DNA of 64,000 nucleotides from Christiangramia flava JLT2011 (lineage in GTDB: Bacteria > Bacteroidota > Bacteroidia > Flavobacteriales > Flavobacteriaceae): assembly GCF_001951155.1 (NCBI RefSeq), contig NZ_CP016359.1, positions 1,071,001-1,135,000 of the forward strand, read 5' to 3'. A program made the position numbers and the translations under genes. The notes beneath the pieces were generated by a model. That model did no database searches and had not been told where the DNA came from. It saw nothing but the letters and a program-made list of their open reading frames with translations. Positions 26,447 through 37,300 of this stretch are shown piece after piece (the first letter of the stretch is position 1; the number at the start of each line of letters is the position of its first letter).

Positions 26447-27491
26447 TTTTTAAAGCATTTAATAAGGTACTAACCTCACAAGTGGCCAGGCCTACATATT
26501 TATCAGCAGCCCCATAGTAAATATATAAGATATCATCAATTATCATGTTGCCGGTTGGAAAAACACATCCTTTATAATATCCTTCCAGTTCGTAATCAAA
26601 CTCTGGCTCCATAATAAAATCCGGGAGTCGATGAGTCACTATACGTGGATCCTGAAGATCCAGCAAGGCAGCTCCGACTCTGTAATACCCTTTTCCCCCA
26701 TTTTCCACACCATGATAAATAATCAGCCAACCATCCTTTGTACGAAGGGGTGGCGTGCTTCCACCAATCTTTTCCTCCCAAGTACCTGCGATGCCTGAAA
26801 GCAATAGGTGGCTATCGTGCTCCCATACCATGAGATCGTCTGAAAAGGTGATCCAAATTGATGGATGTTCACATCCGTAGGCAGGCCCAACCCAGGATTT
26901 TGGCCGATGTAACATGGCATACTTACCATTGATTTTCTCTGGAAAAATGATTACATCCCTGTCATCAAGGTGCGGCTTGGTAATTCTTCCTAACCTTCGG
27001 AAATTTCGAAAATCCTTCGTCAAAGCCAATCCTGAATTAGCGATATTGAATTTGAGAACAGAAGGAGCATCCTCACTGACATCCGGAAGCCGAATTTCAT
27101 CGTGTCCAAAATTCCAGTACTGACCGGGGGGATAAGGTCGGTAGGCATAGGTAATATAAAATTCATCGCTAAATTTTACGATTCGCGGATCTTCTACAGC
27201 TCCCATATCTGGACCGTTGTCACTTGGTGAAAAAACAGGTTTATCAGAAACTCGTGTAAAATCTTTTCCATTGGTACTGGAAGCCAAACCAAAACGAATT
27301 ACATGTTCCTGATCGTTTCCTGCTGCCCGATACAACATGTAGAATTTTCCATCTTCATACCATACACCGGGATTACAGGTTACCAGTGATTCCCAGTCAT
27401 TTTTTGGGTTCGGGCTCAATACTGGATTGCCTTCATACTTTTTAAGGGTAATTGAAATTTTCTTTAAAGTAGGCTTTTTCAGTTCATTCAT
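26439..27491 (-). CDS. GH130 beta-1,4-mannoside phosphorylase
   Basis: 350 residues from ATG 27491; the longer frame (27524) would overlap the upstream gene by 25 bp, and this start leaves 8 bp. Five-bladed propeller signatures of GH130 are seen: KYEGNPVLSPNPKNDWESLV, TCNPGVWYEDGKFYMLYRAA, VEDPRIVKFSDEFYITYAYR, and IYHGVENGGKGYYRVGAALL, the phosphate-binding region. No signal peptide, so it acts in the cytoplasm on imported mannosyl-glucose or manno-oligosaccharides and releases mannose-1-phosphate. Its products would be handled by the kinase in this operon. No mannobiose epimerase gene is visible here. Confidence 0.93.
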   Translation of the reverse strand: MNELKKPTLKKISITLKKYEGNPVLSPNPKNDWESLVTCNPGVWYEDGKFYMLYRAAGNDQEHVIRFGLASSTNGKDFTRVSDKPVFSPSDNGPDMGAVEDPRIVKFSDEFYITYAYRPYPPGQYWNFGHDEIRLPDVSEDAPSVLKFNIANSGLALTKDFRNFRRLGRITKPHLDDRDVIIFPEKINGKYAMLHRPKSWVGPAYGCEHPSIWITFSDDLMVWEHDSHLLLSGIAGTWEEKIGGSTPPLRTKDGWLIIYHGVENGGKGYYRVGAALLDLQDPRIVTHRLPDFIMEPEFDYELEGYYKGCVFPTGNMIIDDILYIYYGAADKYVGLATCEVSTLLNALKNA

Positions 27492-27499
27492 TTTAATTG

Positions 27500-29155
27500 C
27501 TAGTTTACTGGAATTAATTGCCATTGTTGATTATTCTTCTCATTGACTTCCCATTGCTGGATGTTCAAACCATTATCATTAGCATTCACCCCGTTGGCTA
27601 CATCTAATGCTTTCCCACTATTTCTGTTAATTAGCTGGTAGGTTCCGTTTGAAAGTTGATTTATTTGCCATTGCTGGTTTGTTTTACCTTCATATTCCCA
27701 TTGCCCGACATTTGCGCCATCGCTAATATCAAATCCTAGGACATCAAGTGCTTTATAACTGTTTTGCGCGATGATGCTGTAATACCCATTTCCAACGGCC
27801 GTAATCTGCCACTGCTGATTGCTTTGAGATAGGTATTCCCATTGTTGTACGTTAGCACCATTGGAAGTCGCAGTAACACCTCCCTCCACATCCAAAACTT
27901 TCCCGGTACCAACGGATTTTATCTGGTATATTTCACCGGAGACCAAAGCGCTATTAGCGTTGGGGTCCACTAAATTTGGAAAATCATTATAAAAATTATT
28001 GGTGGCGTTAGCAATTTCACTGAAGTACCCATACCCATCATTTTCATGTGGATTTTTCCAGGCACAAACACCTGCGTATCCATTCCAGTAGGATTGCTTG
28101 TAATAATTGCTCAGGGTAATATTCCAGTTGTTAGCATTATTCATTGTATTCGCATCGATATTATATCCTGGAGTCTCTCCTATAAGGGCAGGTTTGCTCC
28201 CGTTGTCTAGCCAATAACCGATAGAGGTATCAAATGGGCCATCAGATGACTGCCACTGATACCAATGTGGTGACCAAAAATCAAGGGAGGCATTACTATT
28301 TGCAAATTGCGCCTGGAGCGATGCATCACTATAATTATTGCCCGCATACTGATTCCATCCCGCATAACGGTTACTATTAAAAATGATCCACATTGATCCA
28401 ACTGTAACCGGTTTCTCACTATGCTCATTAATTGATGCCGCCATCATGGCAATAAATCGAACAACATTGTCTTTAGGCAAATTCCCGCAATTGGCATCTC
28501 TCCACATATGTTCCGGTTCATTGCAAATATCATATCCCATTATGATCGGCTCATCTTCATATCTGGCTAAAAATGGTTCAAGAAAATATTCGGTATACCA
28601 TTGTGTTTTATTTTGATCATTAATGATTTGGCGGTACTGGTCATAGTTAGAACTATTGGAGTCTTTGACCATATCAAAAGACCAGAAGGTTGGCATGAGG
28701 TAGACCCCTTTACTTTTGGCAATTGCAACTAACTGATCCATATCGGTCCAGAATTGGGGACTCGCACCGGTAACCAAGCCGTCGCCATTTAGCGATGGAC
28801 TGTAGTTTCCTGCTCCATGTATCCAAACTCTGGCCAGATTGATATGATTTTGTCTATAGCGTTCAAACTCCGCTTCCCACCAGCTATAATCAAAATTTCT
28901 TCCCAGAAAATCCAAACTATAATCGCTTTGAGGCTGCCAGGCAGTATTCACACCGTTGAAGAATATTTCCTGTCCATTAACATAGAACTTAGAGCCTGCA
29001 ATACTAACCTGCTGAGGGCTTATGGTTATGTTGTAGGGCTGAACATAATTCTGCTCCTTTAATACTTCGTCTTGAGTACAACCGAGTGATATAAACAATA
29101 TCAATATCGATATATAAAATTTTATTTTATTAAATAGTAGTCTAGTGGTCATCAT
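27500..29155 (-). CDS. GH5-type hydrolase with C-terminal ricin lectin (CBM13) domain
   Basis: 551 residues, lipoprotein (ILFISLGC, Cys26). Residues about 50-410 form a GH5-like barrel: FFNGVNTAWQPQSDYSLDF, MPTFWSFDMVKDS, acid/base in IMGYDICNEPEHMW, and LIGETPGYNID as nucleophile region. Residues about 415-551 are a beta-trefoil lectin with three QQW repeats (SNQQWQITAVG, TNQQWQINQLS, NNQQWQLIPVN), the CBM13 pattern. The lectin domain would anchor the mannanase to polysaccharide at the cell surface. Family GH5 is confident, and the subfamily is not determined. It abuts the GH26 gene. Confidence 0.88.
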   Translation of the reverse strand: MMTTRLLFNKIKFYISILILFISLGCTQDEVLKEQNYVQPYNITISPQQVSIAGSKFYVNGQEIFFNGVNTAWQPQSDYSLDFLGRNFDYSWWEAEFERYRQNHINLARVWIHGAGNYSPSLNGDGLVTGASPQFWTDMDQLVAIAKSKGVYLMPTFWSFDMVKDSNSSNYDQYRQIINDQNKTQWYTEYFLEPFLARYEDEPIIMGYDICNEPEHMWRDANCGNLPKDNVVRFIAMMAASINEHSEKPVTVGSMWIIFNSNRYAGWNQYAGNNYSDASLQAQFANSNASLDFWSPHWYQWQSSDGPFDTSIGYWLDNGSKPALIGETPGYNIDANTMNNANNWNITLSNYYKQSYWNGYAGVCAWKNPHENDGYGYFSEIANATNNFYNDFPNLVDPNANSALVSGEIYQIKSVGTGKVLDVEGGVTATSNGANVQQWEYLSQSNQQWQITAVGNGYYSIIAQNSYKALDVLGFDISDGANVGQWEYEGKTNQQWQINQLSNGTYQLINRNSGKALDVANGVNANDNGLNIQQWEVNEKNNQQWQLIPVN

Positions 29156-29156
29156 T

Positions 29157-30368
29157 TTATTCTACTTTTATATTATTAGGCATGACGTACATATTCCGTA
29201 AATCATTACTGAATAGTATATGGGACATTTCGTAAAAATCGATGAAATTATCCACTGTGGCTTCTCCTTCAAATGGTGCGAAATAATGATGGCCGGTATT
29301 GGCAGGATCATATTTATTTCTCCATAATACCACCATCGATATTTCTTTTCCAGTCAGCGGTATGCCAATTTCCCTGGTCCAGTATTCAGCAATTGGAGAA
29401 CCGTCTCCATGACGAATTCCTTCTACCCCTGTTTCTGTTACGCCACACGGTTTCATTTTCTCCTGAGATAGCAGAGAAAGGTTTCGTAAATTGGTACTAA
29501 AAGCAGCAGTATTGGTCCCATGGTAACTGTCCAAGCCTATAAAATCCACGTATTCATCTCCAGGCCAACGATATAAATAGCTCTCTTTCGAACCTGCCTG
29601 ATCCAGTTGTGGCGAAATCGCGTAAATAAAATTATGAACGTTGTTTTCCTGCAGATACTCCACAGTAAATTTCCAGAGATTGATAAATTCGTTTTGGGTG
29701 GTCGCACTGCTTCCCCACCAGGACCAAGCCTGAGTATGTTCATGAAATGGCCTAAAAATTATAGGGATTAGTTTGCCATTGGAATCCCGAAGATTATTGG
29801 TGAAATCAATTAATTTATCCAGCCACCCAAGATAGGTGACCTGTGTCATACTTCCGTCTGATAGAATTTCCTTTGCTACTTGATTGGAGCTATTATCCCA
29901 GGAATCACCTCCGGTAAGAGGATTATTTAAGTGCATATTAGCAATGATCACTTCGCCTCTTTTACGGGCTTCTTTAATAGCTCTTAAACGATCATCATTT
30001 AAATCAGAATTTGTGCTCCGGTCATCCATAATTTCTGCCAGATCCACGCTAAACACAGCCGGGTAGTCGCCCGTGACATCTTTGATATCAGAGCGACCGC
30101 TTTCCGCATACCAGTTTCGCCCATAAATCAGGTCATCATGATGACCAAACATGGTTCCCTCCTGCTGAGTAACCCATAGATTGGCATACAAAGCCTTGGT
30201 CTGGTCAGTAGCATTTCCATCCGCGAGTTTCAGGTTACTATCTTGGCCAATCTCTTCATCAGTTTCAACTTCTTCAGTGACTTCTGGTGAGTCGTTAGAA
30301 CAACTGACCATTGCGATAAAAAACATGATCGCTACCCATTTTCTGTTGAATATCAATTTCATAATCAA
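29157..30368 (-). CDS. GH26 endo-beta-1,4-mannanase lipoprotein
   Basis: 403 residues. Lipobox AMVSC (Cys23), acidic linker to residue about 45. GH26 landmarks: FGHHDDLIYGRNWY, VIIANMHLNNPLTGGD, acid/base Glu210 in RPFHEHTQAWSWWG, and nucleophile Glu312 in GVTETGVEG. The mannanase cuts beta-1,4-mannan internally and, as a surface lipoprotein, probably makes the first fragments for the SusCD complex. It is 2 bp from the downstream-encoded partner at 30371 and 1 bp from the GH5 gene, so the operon is tight. Confidence 0.95.
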   Translation of the reverse strand: MIMKLIFNRKWVAIMFFIAMVSCSNDSPEVTEEVETDEEIGQDSNLKLADGNATDQTKALYANLWVTQQEGTMFGHHDDLIYGRNWYAESGRSDIKDVTGDYPAVFSVDLAEIMDDRSTNSDLNDDRLRAIKEARKRGEVIIANMHLNNPLTGGDSWDNSSNQVAKEILSDGSMTQVTYLGWLDKLIDFTNNLRDSNGKLIPIIFRPFHEHTQAWSWWGSSATTQNEFINLWKFTVEYLQENNVHNFIYAISPQLDQAGSKESYLYRWPGDEYVDFIGLDSYHGTNTAAFSTNLRNLSLLSQEKMKPCGVTETGVEGIRHGDGSPIAEYWTREIGIPLTGKEISMVVLWRNKYDPANTGHHYFAPFEGEATVDNFIDFYEMSHILFSNDLRNMYVMPNNIKVE

Positions 30369-30370
30369 AT

Positions 30371-31855
30371 TTATTTTAAGGTGGTTAAAACGGTCAGGGA
30401 ACCTGGCTTTAAACTCATATGTTCTATACCGCTTTCATTAATTTTCAGGTAGCCGTCAGCCAATAATTCGTGGTCGCCACTGGTTTGAAGATTACCCTTT
30501 GCATAGGTGAATTTTTGAAATTTCCCGCTGGTCTGAATGTTTTTTGTACTTAGCTGAACATCTTTATCTTCATCGGCAATATTCAGTAAGGCAATGGTGT
30601 AGGCGTTGCCATATCGTAGCGCTACCGCTTTAATTTCTTTATCCCCAGTATTGCCCATTTTCAGTACTCGGCTACCGGAAGGCATATATTTCGTAAGAAG
30701 AGACCAGGCATAAAACCAAGGTCTTACGGATTCTTCTGACTCTCCAAAATATTCCTCTCCCAGAATGTTCCAAAAACCCCAAACCTTTAGTTTTTCTGGA
30801 CTCTCTTTAGAATGCATAGCATCATCTAACATCCAAACCACACAGCCTGAATAGCCGGCATTGATCGTCTGGAAAAGCGCATCAGCCATATCAATTCCAT
30901 AACTATGATCATAAACATACATTTGAGAATCTTCCACGGAGGCATAAGGCTTTGAAGCCGCTCGACGAAGATTTTCCTTTTGATAAATAGAATCTTCATC
31001 TTCGACAAACTTGAACCCAATTTCTCCCATAATCATTGGTACGTTTGCGGGAGCTGCTTTTCTATACTCTTTAATGATTTTCTCATATTCCCCTGAATTC
31101 ACAGTAATTTTGGAAGGATAGGTATGGATATCAAACAAGCCTATTGCCCCTTTCAAATCTTTGGCACTTCTAGAAACCCAATCGGTTTTATCTGCTGTCC
31201 AGATAGCGATATCTGGAGCCATAATCTGAACTTTGTTAACTAATTTGAGGCGTTCAAGACTTTGTTGGAAGTAAACGGCGGCATCTCTCCAGAGCTCATA
31301 ATTACCATCTGCGGCAGACCAGAAACCATTCGGTTCATTAATAAGATTATAATACTTAATGCAGGAGTAGCCTTGTTCGTTCACCAAGAAATCCAGGTAT
31401 TCAGCTGCAAATTCCAAATTTTCTTTATTGATCAAGTTGGCACTGCTATCTACCATTCCTCCACCCCAATCTCCAAAGGTTACAGAGACTTTCCTGGATT
31501 GACAGTAATCCAGAATGGGTTTTAGATTGCTCAAGTTTTTTTGAGGGTCTAGTTTACCATTGTTTAAGGAGCTTGTGGTATTTATCATTACCCTAATTAC
31601 CTGAGGTCTCATAAAATCCAGGCGATCATATAACTTCTTCCAGTCCTGATCATCTATTTCAAGGGTTACCGCTCCATAATCCAATTGGTAAGGATCCCAT
31701 TGAACACCATTTCCCAAATACTTATTAGGCATCAAACTGTTTCCGTTAATGGATACAGTCGCACGCGTTTGTGCAATGCAACTGTTTCCATAAAAGGCTA
31801 AAATCAAAAATGTAAGAATGATAAGGCCCGGTAAGCTGTTATGCTCTCTCTGCAT
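30371..31855 (-). CDS. Clan GH-A glycoside hydrolase, family unassigned (paralogue 2)
   Basis: 494 residues with a signal peptide (1-28, ending in SCIAQT). Same architecture as the product of 24896: FGDWGGGM, acid/base candidate Glu174 in YNLINEPNGFW, nucleophile candidate Glu278 in MIMGEIGFKF, and CVVWMLDDAMHSKES and RPWFYAWSLLTKY. By eye the two proteins are alignable through the whole barrel. This copy has no lipobox (SCIAQT looks like a type I cleavage site), so it should be periplasmic while its paralogue is lipid-anchored. Two diverged copies in one locus suggest division of labour on the same polymer. Confidence 0.7.
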   Translation of the reverse strand: MQREHNSLPGLIILTFLILAFYGNSCIAQTRATVSINGNSLMPNKYLGNGVQWDPYQLDYGAVTLEIDDQDWKKLYDRLDFMRPQVIRVMINTTSSLNNGKLDPQKNLSNLKPILDYCQSRKVSVTFGDWGGGMVDSSANLINKENLEFAAEYLDFLVNEQGYSCIKYYNLINEPNGFWSAADGNYELWRDAAVYFQQSLERLKLVNKVQIMAPDIAIWTADKTDWVSRSAKDLKGAIGLFDIHTYPSKITVNSGEYEKIIKEYRKAAPANVPMIMGEIGFKFVEDEDSIYQKENLRRAASKPYASVEDSQMYVYDHSYGIDMADALFQTINAGYSGCVVWMLDDAMHSKESPEKLKVWGFWNILGEEYFGESEESVRPWFYAWSLLTKYMPSGSRVLKMGNTGDKEIKAVALRYGNAYTIALLNIADEDKDVQLSTKNIQTSGKFQKFTYAKGNLQTSGDHELLADGYLKINESGIEHMSLKPGSLTVLTTLK

Positions 31856-32803
31856 CTATTCTATTTTTGTGACATCGATCCAATATCTTCTCGGATTCTT
31901 AACGAACTTGTCATAATCCGAGTAAATATTATCCCAGTCATCGGTTCCGTTAAGATCAAAGGCGAATGCCATATTCTCAATAGTTTTGCTTAATCCATTA
32001 CCGAGGTCCTCGGTTCCTGCTGATTCAAATGTACCGGTGGTGGTATGTCCATCGGAAAAGGTAAAAGTGATAGTCCCTGTGTTATAATTTCGCTCCCACT
32101 CGGCCGTCCCGGTCGGTATTTTTCTATAAAAATTTGTAACATCTGTTACAGGATCACCTATGAATTGAAAATCTGCATAGAGACCATCTTCGCCAGCATA
32201 ATTGATCACGGTTCCATAGGTGTTTCCTTCTTCGGTGATTCCTCCCAGCTCAAATTCCAGGTAATTATCCAATTCAGCCTCCGGTCCGCCGTCTTCAGGC
32301 CATATCCATGGTTTAGAGGTTAAATCTAGCACTCCTCCTCCTCCATATTCTGGTCCTGTTCCTCCAAATAGTATGAGATTGTCTATAGAGTATTTTCCGA
32401 GCAAAGTCTCGGTAAAGGAATTAACTTTAATAGTGTATTCCCGCGTTTTTCCATTTTGGGAAGTGACCACTAAATTTGCCGTATTTCCATCATTTTCAAA
32501 ATTTAAAGATTCCCCCTCATTTATATTGGATTGCGCTCCATAAGAAAGCACCAGTTCTTGGAGGCTAATTGCGCTTAAATCATCGACGGCATCGGCATTG
32601 ATAGACAATTCTATTAGGCCATTTTCTTCATCTATGCGGTCGATTTCAGCCTGACCTACCTGATTTTGGAAAGTAATTGATAAAATGCTTCTTTCATTAT
32701 TCCATTGTCCATTTTCAATATCCTCCCAGGGATCGTCCTGACAGGCCTGAAAAGAAATTCCGATGATCAGTATGATACAATATGTTAGTCTTTTCATAAT
32801 CAT
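31856..32803 (-). CDS. Surface glycan-binding lipoprotein candidate (SusE-position)
   Basis: 315 residues, lipoprotein (IIGISFQAC, Cys21). The order SusC-SusD-lipoprotein-GH is the normal place of a surface glycan-binding protein. The N-terminal about 110 residues form an Ig/DUF5018-like beta domain (RSILSITFQNQVGQAEIDR, SQNGKTREYTIKVNS). The rest is a beta-rich domain with DNYLEFELGGITEEGN and TGTITFTFSDGHTTTG. No catalytic motif is seen. A mannan-binding role is inferred from position only. The stop codon directly abuts the hydrolase gene. Confidence 0.7.
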   Translation of the reverse strand: MIMKRLTYCIILIIGISFQACQDDPWEDIENGQWNNERSILSITFQNQVGQAEIDRIDEENGLIELSINADAVDDLSAISLQELVLSYGAQSNINEGESLNFENDGNTANLVVTSQNGKTREYTIKVNSFTETLLGKYSIDNLILFGGTGPEYGGGGVLDLTSKPWIWPEDGGPEAELDNYLEFELGGITEEGNTYGTVINYAGEDGLYADFQFIGDPVTDVTNFYRKIPTGTAEWERNYNTGTITFTFSDGHTTTGTFESAGTEDLGNGLSKTIENMAFAFDLNGTDDWDNIYSDYDKFVKNPRRYWIDVTKIE

Positions 32804-32806
32804 TTT

Positions 32807-34300
32807 TTATAAGTTGGGATTCAAATCAATTTCTCTCTGTGGAAGTGGATAAAAGTTTACCTCATCACTGGACAGTCCGGATGCCTCTGCCACGGTTTCG
32901 TTGAGAATATTAAATCTTCTCAAATCATAAAGGCGATTTCCTTCCCAGGCTAACTCCCATTTCCTTTCTTCCAGAATCGCGGTGCGAAATTCCTGAATTC
33001 CCAAGCCGGGTTCCAAGTTTCCGAGACCCGCTCTGTTTCTGATGTAATTCACATATTCATAAGATTTTGCCGTAGGCCCTGAAGCTTCTGCATATACCAG
33101 GGCAATGTCTGAAAATCGTAATAGAAAGGGCTTGACACTGGTTTTATCTCCAATGAAATTGGGATCTACGTATTTTCTAGAAAAAGGATAAGGAATGGCA
33201 CCAGGATATGTTGCGGAAACTTCGCCCTGTGAATTATATACCGTATCGACAATTAGCAGGTTTTTTCTAAGATCCGCATCTTCAAACCCATTGTAGAAAT
33301 CCGTCGGGGTGTTGAAAACGCTCCAACCATCATGCGATGGAGTATAAGATCCGTTAGGATTCTGAAGGTAAATCGTCGCCCCATCTATATAAGGGATGAA
33401 CAATTTTGAAATCTTGGAATAATCTCCTTCGATATCTCCACTTCGATCCATGGAAAGGAGAAAAATATTCTCTCTCCCCAATGGCATCTCCACATCATAG
33501 ATATTTAAAAGATCGTCCTCAAATCCATAAATTGCCTGTCCTTCCAGAACTTCCAGCGCCGTCTCAGCGGCCAAATCATACATCTCCCCGACATTTTTGT
33601 TCATCTCATTATATAAAGAAACATTGTGATCCTTTGCCGAGGCTATTTGCAAATATACCTTCGATAAAAGCGCTTGTGCAGCTACTTGATCAGCCCTCCC
33701 TAATCGTTGATTAACCTCTAAAAGCTCAATAGCCTTCTGGCAATCGGCAATGATTAGATCATAAACCTGATCCAAATTTTCAGATAAAGGCGCGCCAGTT
33801 TGATCAAGAGTCTCAACCAAGCCTTCATGAATTGGTACATTTCCAAATGCCCGAACTAGATTAAAATAATTCCAAGCTCTTAAGAAATAAGCTTCACCAA
33901 GTATTTGATTTTGAAATTCTTCCTCATAATCGGCATCTGGAATATTTTCCAGAATTGCATTGGACCGATTAATGGCGATGTAGGCATATTTGAAAAAATT
34001 CGTGAGAATATTGTTATTATTAAATGTAGATACTTGCCATTTATCTAAGTTCTGCACATCGATTCCTTCATCATTTTTTGGAAAGGTTTCCTCTGTAGGT
34101 AAATCTCCCAAAAAGAATATTGACCGTGAGTATTCCAGATACGTTAGTGCATCATAAGCGTAATCCACAGCTGCATTAGCATCACCTTCAGTTTGGTAAA
34201 AGTTTTCTTCAGAATAAAACCCATAAGGTTCTTCCTTAAGATCGCAGGCTATCACACCTAAAAAAAGCAAAGTGATTCCCGCTATTTTTATCTTATTCAT
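32807..34300 (-). CDS. SusD-like glycan-binding lipoprotein
   Basis: 497 residues. Lipobox FLGVIAC (Cys19), then EEPYGFYSEENFYQTEGDAN, the RagB/SusD N-terminal pattern, the TPR region LGEAYFLRAWNYFNLVRAFG and the C-terminal ERKWELAWEGNRLYDLRRFN with FYPLPQREIDLNPNL. It would cap the SusC channel encoded 11 bp upstream. The protein is a diverged homologue of the other SusD in the window (7123) and belongs to the mannan system. Confidence 0.95.
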   Translation of the reverse strand: MNKIKIAGITLLFLGVIACDLKEEPYGFYSEENFYQTEGDANAAVDYAYDALTYLEYSRSIFFLGDLPTEETFPKNDEGIDVQNLDKWQVSTFNNNNILTNFFKYAYIAINRSNAILENIPDADYEEEFQNQILGEAYFLRAWNYFNLVRAFGNVPIHEGLVETLDQTGAPLSENLDQVYDLIIADCQKAIELLEVNQRLGRADQVAAQALLSKVYLQIASAKDHNVSLYNEMNKNVGEMYDLAAETALEVLEGQAIYGFEDDLLNIYDVEMPLGRENIFLLSMDRSGDIEGDYSKISKLFIPYIDGATIYLQNPNGSYTPSHDGWSVFNTPTDFYNGFEDADLRKNLLIVDTVYNSQGEVSATYPGAIPYPFSRKYVDPNFIGDKTSVKPFLLRFSDIALVYAEASGPTAKSYEYVNYIRNRAGLGNLEPGLGIQEFRTAILEERKWELAWEGNRLYDLRRFNILNETVAEASGLSSDEVNFYPLPQREIDLNPNL

Positions 34301-34311
34301 AATTGATATTT

Positions 34312-37300
34312 TTAAAAAGTTAAATCAAGTCCAAGTGTTAATTGACGTAATCTAGGATAGCCTCCCCAATAGATCCCATCGAGTCCTACCTCCGGATCGT
34401 AGCCTTCAAAATCTGTAAATGTGTAAAGATTGTTTCCATTGATATAAATTCTGGCGCTATTGATCAATCGTTCATTTAGAGGCATGGTATAGCCAAGGGT
34501 CAAATTTTGAACTCGCACAAAGGATCCATCTTCTACCCACCAGTCGGAAAAGTAGGTTTGACGCCCATCTCGCAGACGCGGATACTCATTTGATGGGTTA
34601 TCCAAGGTCCATCTATACGGTAAATTGCTAGGCTGATTAAATTTTTGAGTGTTGATCACATCCTGACCAAAACTCCCGTTAAAAAAGATGCTAAAGTCAA
34701 AGTTTTTATAGGTTGTATTTAATCCAAGACTTAAATTAAAATCAGGATTTGGATCACCAATGATCGTGCGATCATCCAGATTGATCAGACCATCACCGTT
34801 AATATCCACATATTTAAATTCCCCGGCCTGCGCCAGGTCACCATCTAAACCTGCATCTACACCTTCCTGCAAATCCTGAATGATTCCATCAGTTTTATAC
34901 CCATAAAAAACATTTACTGGCTGACCAACTGCTAGAATATTTGGATATTGTCGGAACATTTCTAGACTATTTCCGGAATATTCAAACTGCATTCCGGTAT
35001 TTGGATCGATCGTTAGTCCAGATTCCGCTACCCCTCCTAAATCAACAACTTCATTTTCATTCATGTAGAAAATCAAATTAGAGCTCAAGGAAAAATCATC
35101 ATTCTCAATTATACCGGCATTTATGCTGAGTTCTATTCCTTCATTTGAAATTTCTCCATTATTAATCCAAATTCGGTCATAGCTTGAAGATGGACTTAGA
35201 ATTCGCTCTCTTAATAAATCTTTCGTATGCTTTTTGTAATAGTCAAAAGTAAAACTCAATCGATCATCAAACAGGGCGATATCAGTTCCAATATCCAACT
35301 GCGAAGTGGTTTCCCATTTTAGGTCAGGATTGGGAATTCCTCCCCACAATACTTCAATACCTCCCTGTCCGGCGCGGCCCACTTCAAATCCAGGACCTAT
35401 AGCAGTTACCCAACTACCGTTATCATAATACTGACTTACACCATACCTGCTTAACGTTTGGTAGGGACTGATCCCTTGATTTCCTGAAACTCCATAACTC
35501 ACCCGCAGTTTAAGCTGATTTAAATCTTCAACATTTTTAAGAAAATTCTCCTCGTGCAGTTTCCAGCTTAAAGCACCGGAAGGGAAAAAAGCCCATTTAT
35601 TGTTGATTCCAAATTTGGAAGAACCATCCACCCTACCTGTAAAAGTCGCCAGATACTTATTTTTATAACCGTAATTCAATCGAAATATCCCTGAAACCAG
35701 CTCTGTTTCTATCTTATTATTGGAAACTTGATTAAGCTCGGGGTTTCCGGCACCAATATTCTCATTTTGCAAGGTTTCGTTGACGAAATCAAAAGCCCCA
35801 AGTGAAGAACTTCTTGTCATATATTTTTCATAGGTGAAGCCCACTGTTGCACCAAGTCGGTGATCTCCAAAGTTCTCGTCGTAATTGGCAAATGTTTCAG
35901 AAACCAGATTATGTCCCTGCCAATTATTGATTCGAGCAGCACCATTATTGAAATCTCCTGCCTGAGTGTAGGTATCTGGAAAATACTGATCATTAATATA
36001 TTCCCCGTATTTATAGTTGAATCTTGAGGTTAATTTTAATGCATCATATATATCATATTCAAAAGCGACAGAAGTAATAACATCGATTGATTTGGTATCA
36101 TCAAGGCGGTTATCTGCGATGGCAACCGGATGATTATAATCATTTGTTCCAACCAGAAAATAGTCGCCGTTGTCATCATAAATCGGGAAAATAGGGTTTC
36201 GCCAATAGGCTAGCCCGGAATTACTGTTTCTGGTACCTTTACTTAAGATGTTAGAGAAGCGAATCTTAAAGTTTTCGAATACATCATGCTTAACCCTAAG
36301 GTTGTAGCCCACTTTATCGTAGTCATCATCTTTATAAACACCCATATCTGAAAAATAATTGGCGCTTAGATTGAAACTGGTTTTATCCGTTCCACTATTA
36401 ACACTTACAGTGGTATTATTAGACATTGGAGTATCTCGAAACACTATGTCATCCCATCTGGTAAAATATGGCCAATCTCCAGATTGCAATTCCGCTACAG
36501 ATGGATAATAAACCCCCGTGGAGTTTTCAGCCCCTATATATAATGGTTGGAAACCGCCATTGGATCTGGACTCATTATTTAATTGCGCCATTAGCACTGG
36601 ATCGCGCCATAAGTCAACTTTTGAATTGAAATAAGAAACGGTAGATTGTTGCTGAATACGAATAGTGGTTTTGCCTTCTTTGGCCTGTTTGGTAGTGATA
36701 ATTATCACACCGTTGGCTCCTCTAGAACCATAAATTGCGGAAGCTGAAGCATCTTTCAACACATCCACACTTTCAATATCCGCAGGATTAATCTGCTTTA
36801 GATTACCCGCATCTCCTAATGGAAAACCATCTACCACAATTAAGGGTGCATTAGACCCCCGCAAAGAACTTCCCCCTCTAATCCTAACCGTTGCTCCAGC
36901 ACCGGGATCCTGGGAGGGAGTTGATACCTGCAAACCAGCTACACGGCCCTGCAGCACTCTTTCAATGGAATTTGCTGGAATATCTTCCACCTTTTCCGTA
37001 TTCAAGCTACTGACCGAACCCGTCAGATCCTTTTTCTGAACATTTCCATATCCCACAACCACCACTTCAGATAATTGATTAAGATCTTCCTCTAATTTTA
37101 TAGATACAGTTAACTCTTCTGGAACCGAAATCGTTTGCGAAACAAAACCAATACTTGAAAAGACCAGCTGAGCATCCATAGAATTGATCTCCAATGTAAA
37201 TTCTCCATCAAAATTGGTTACGGTCCCATTGCTAGTACCCTCCTCCATGACGGTTACTCCTGGAAGGGGCACCTCCTGATTATCTGTTACGGTACCTGTA

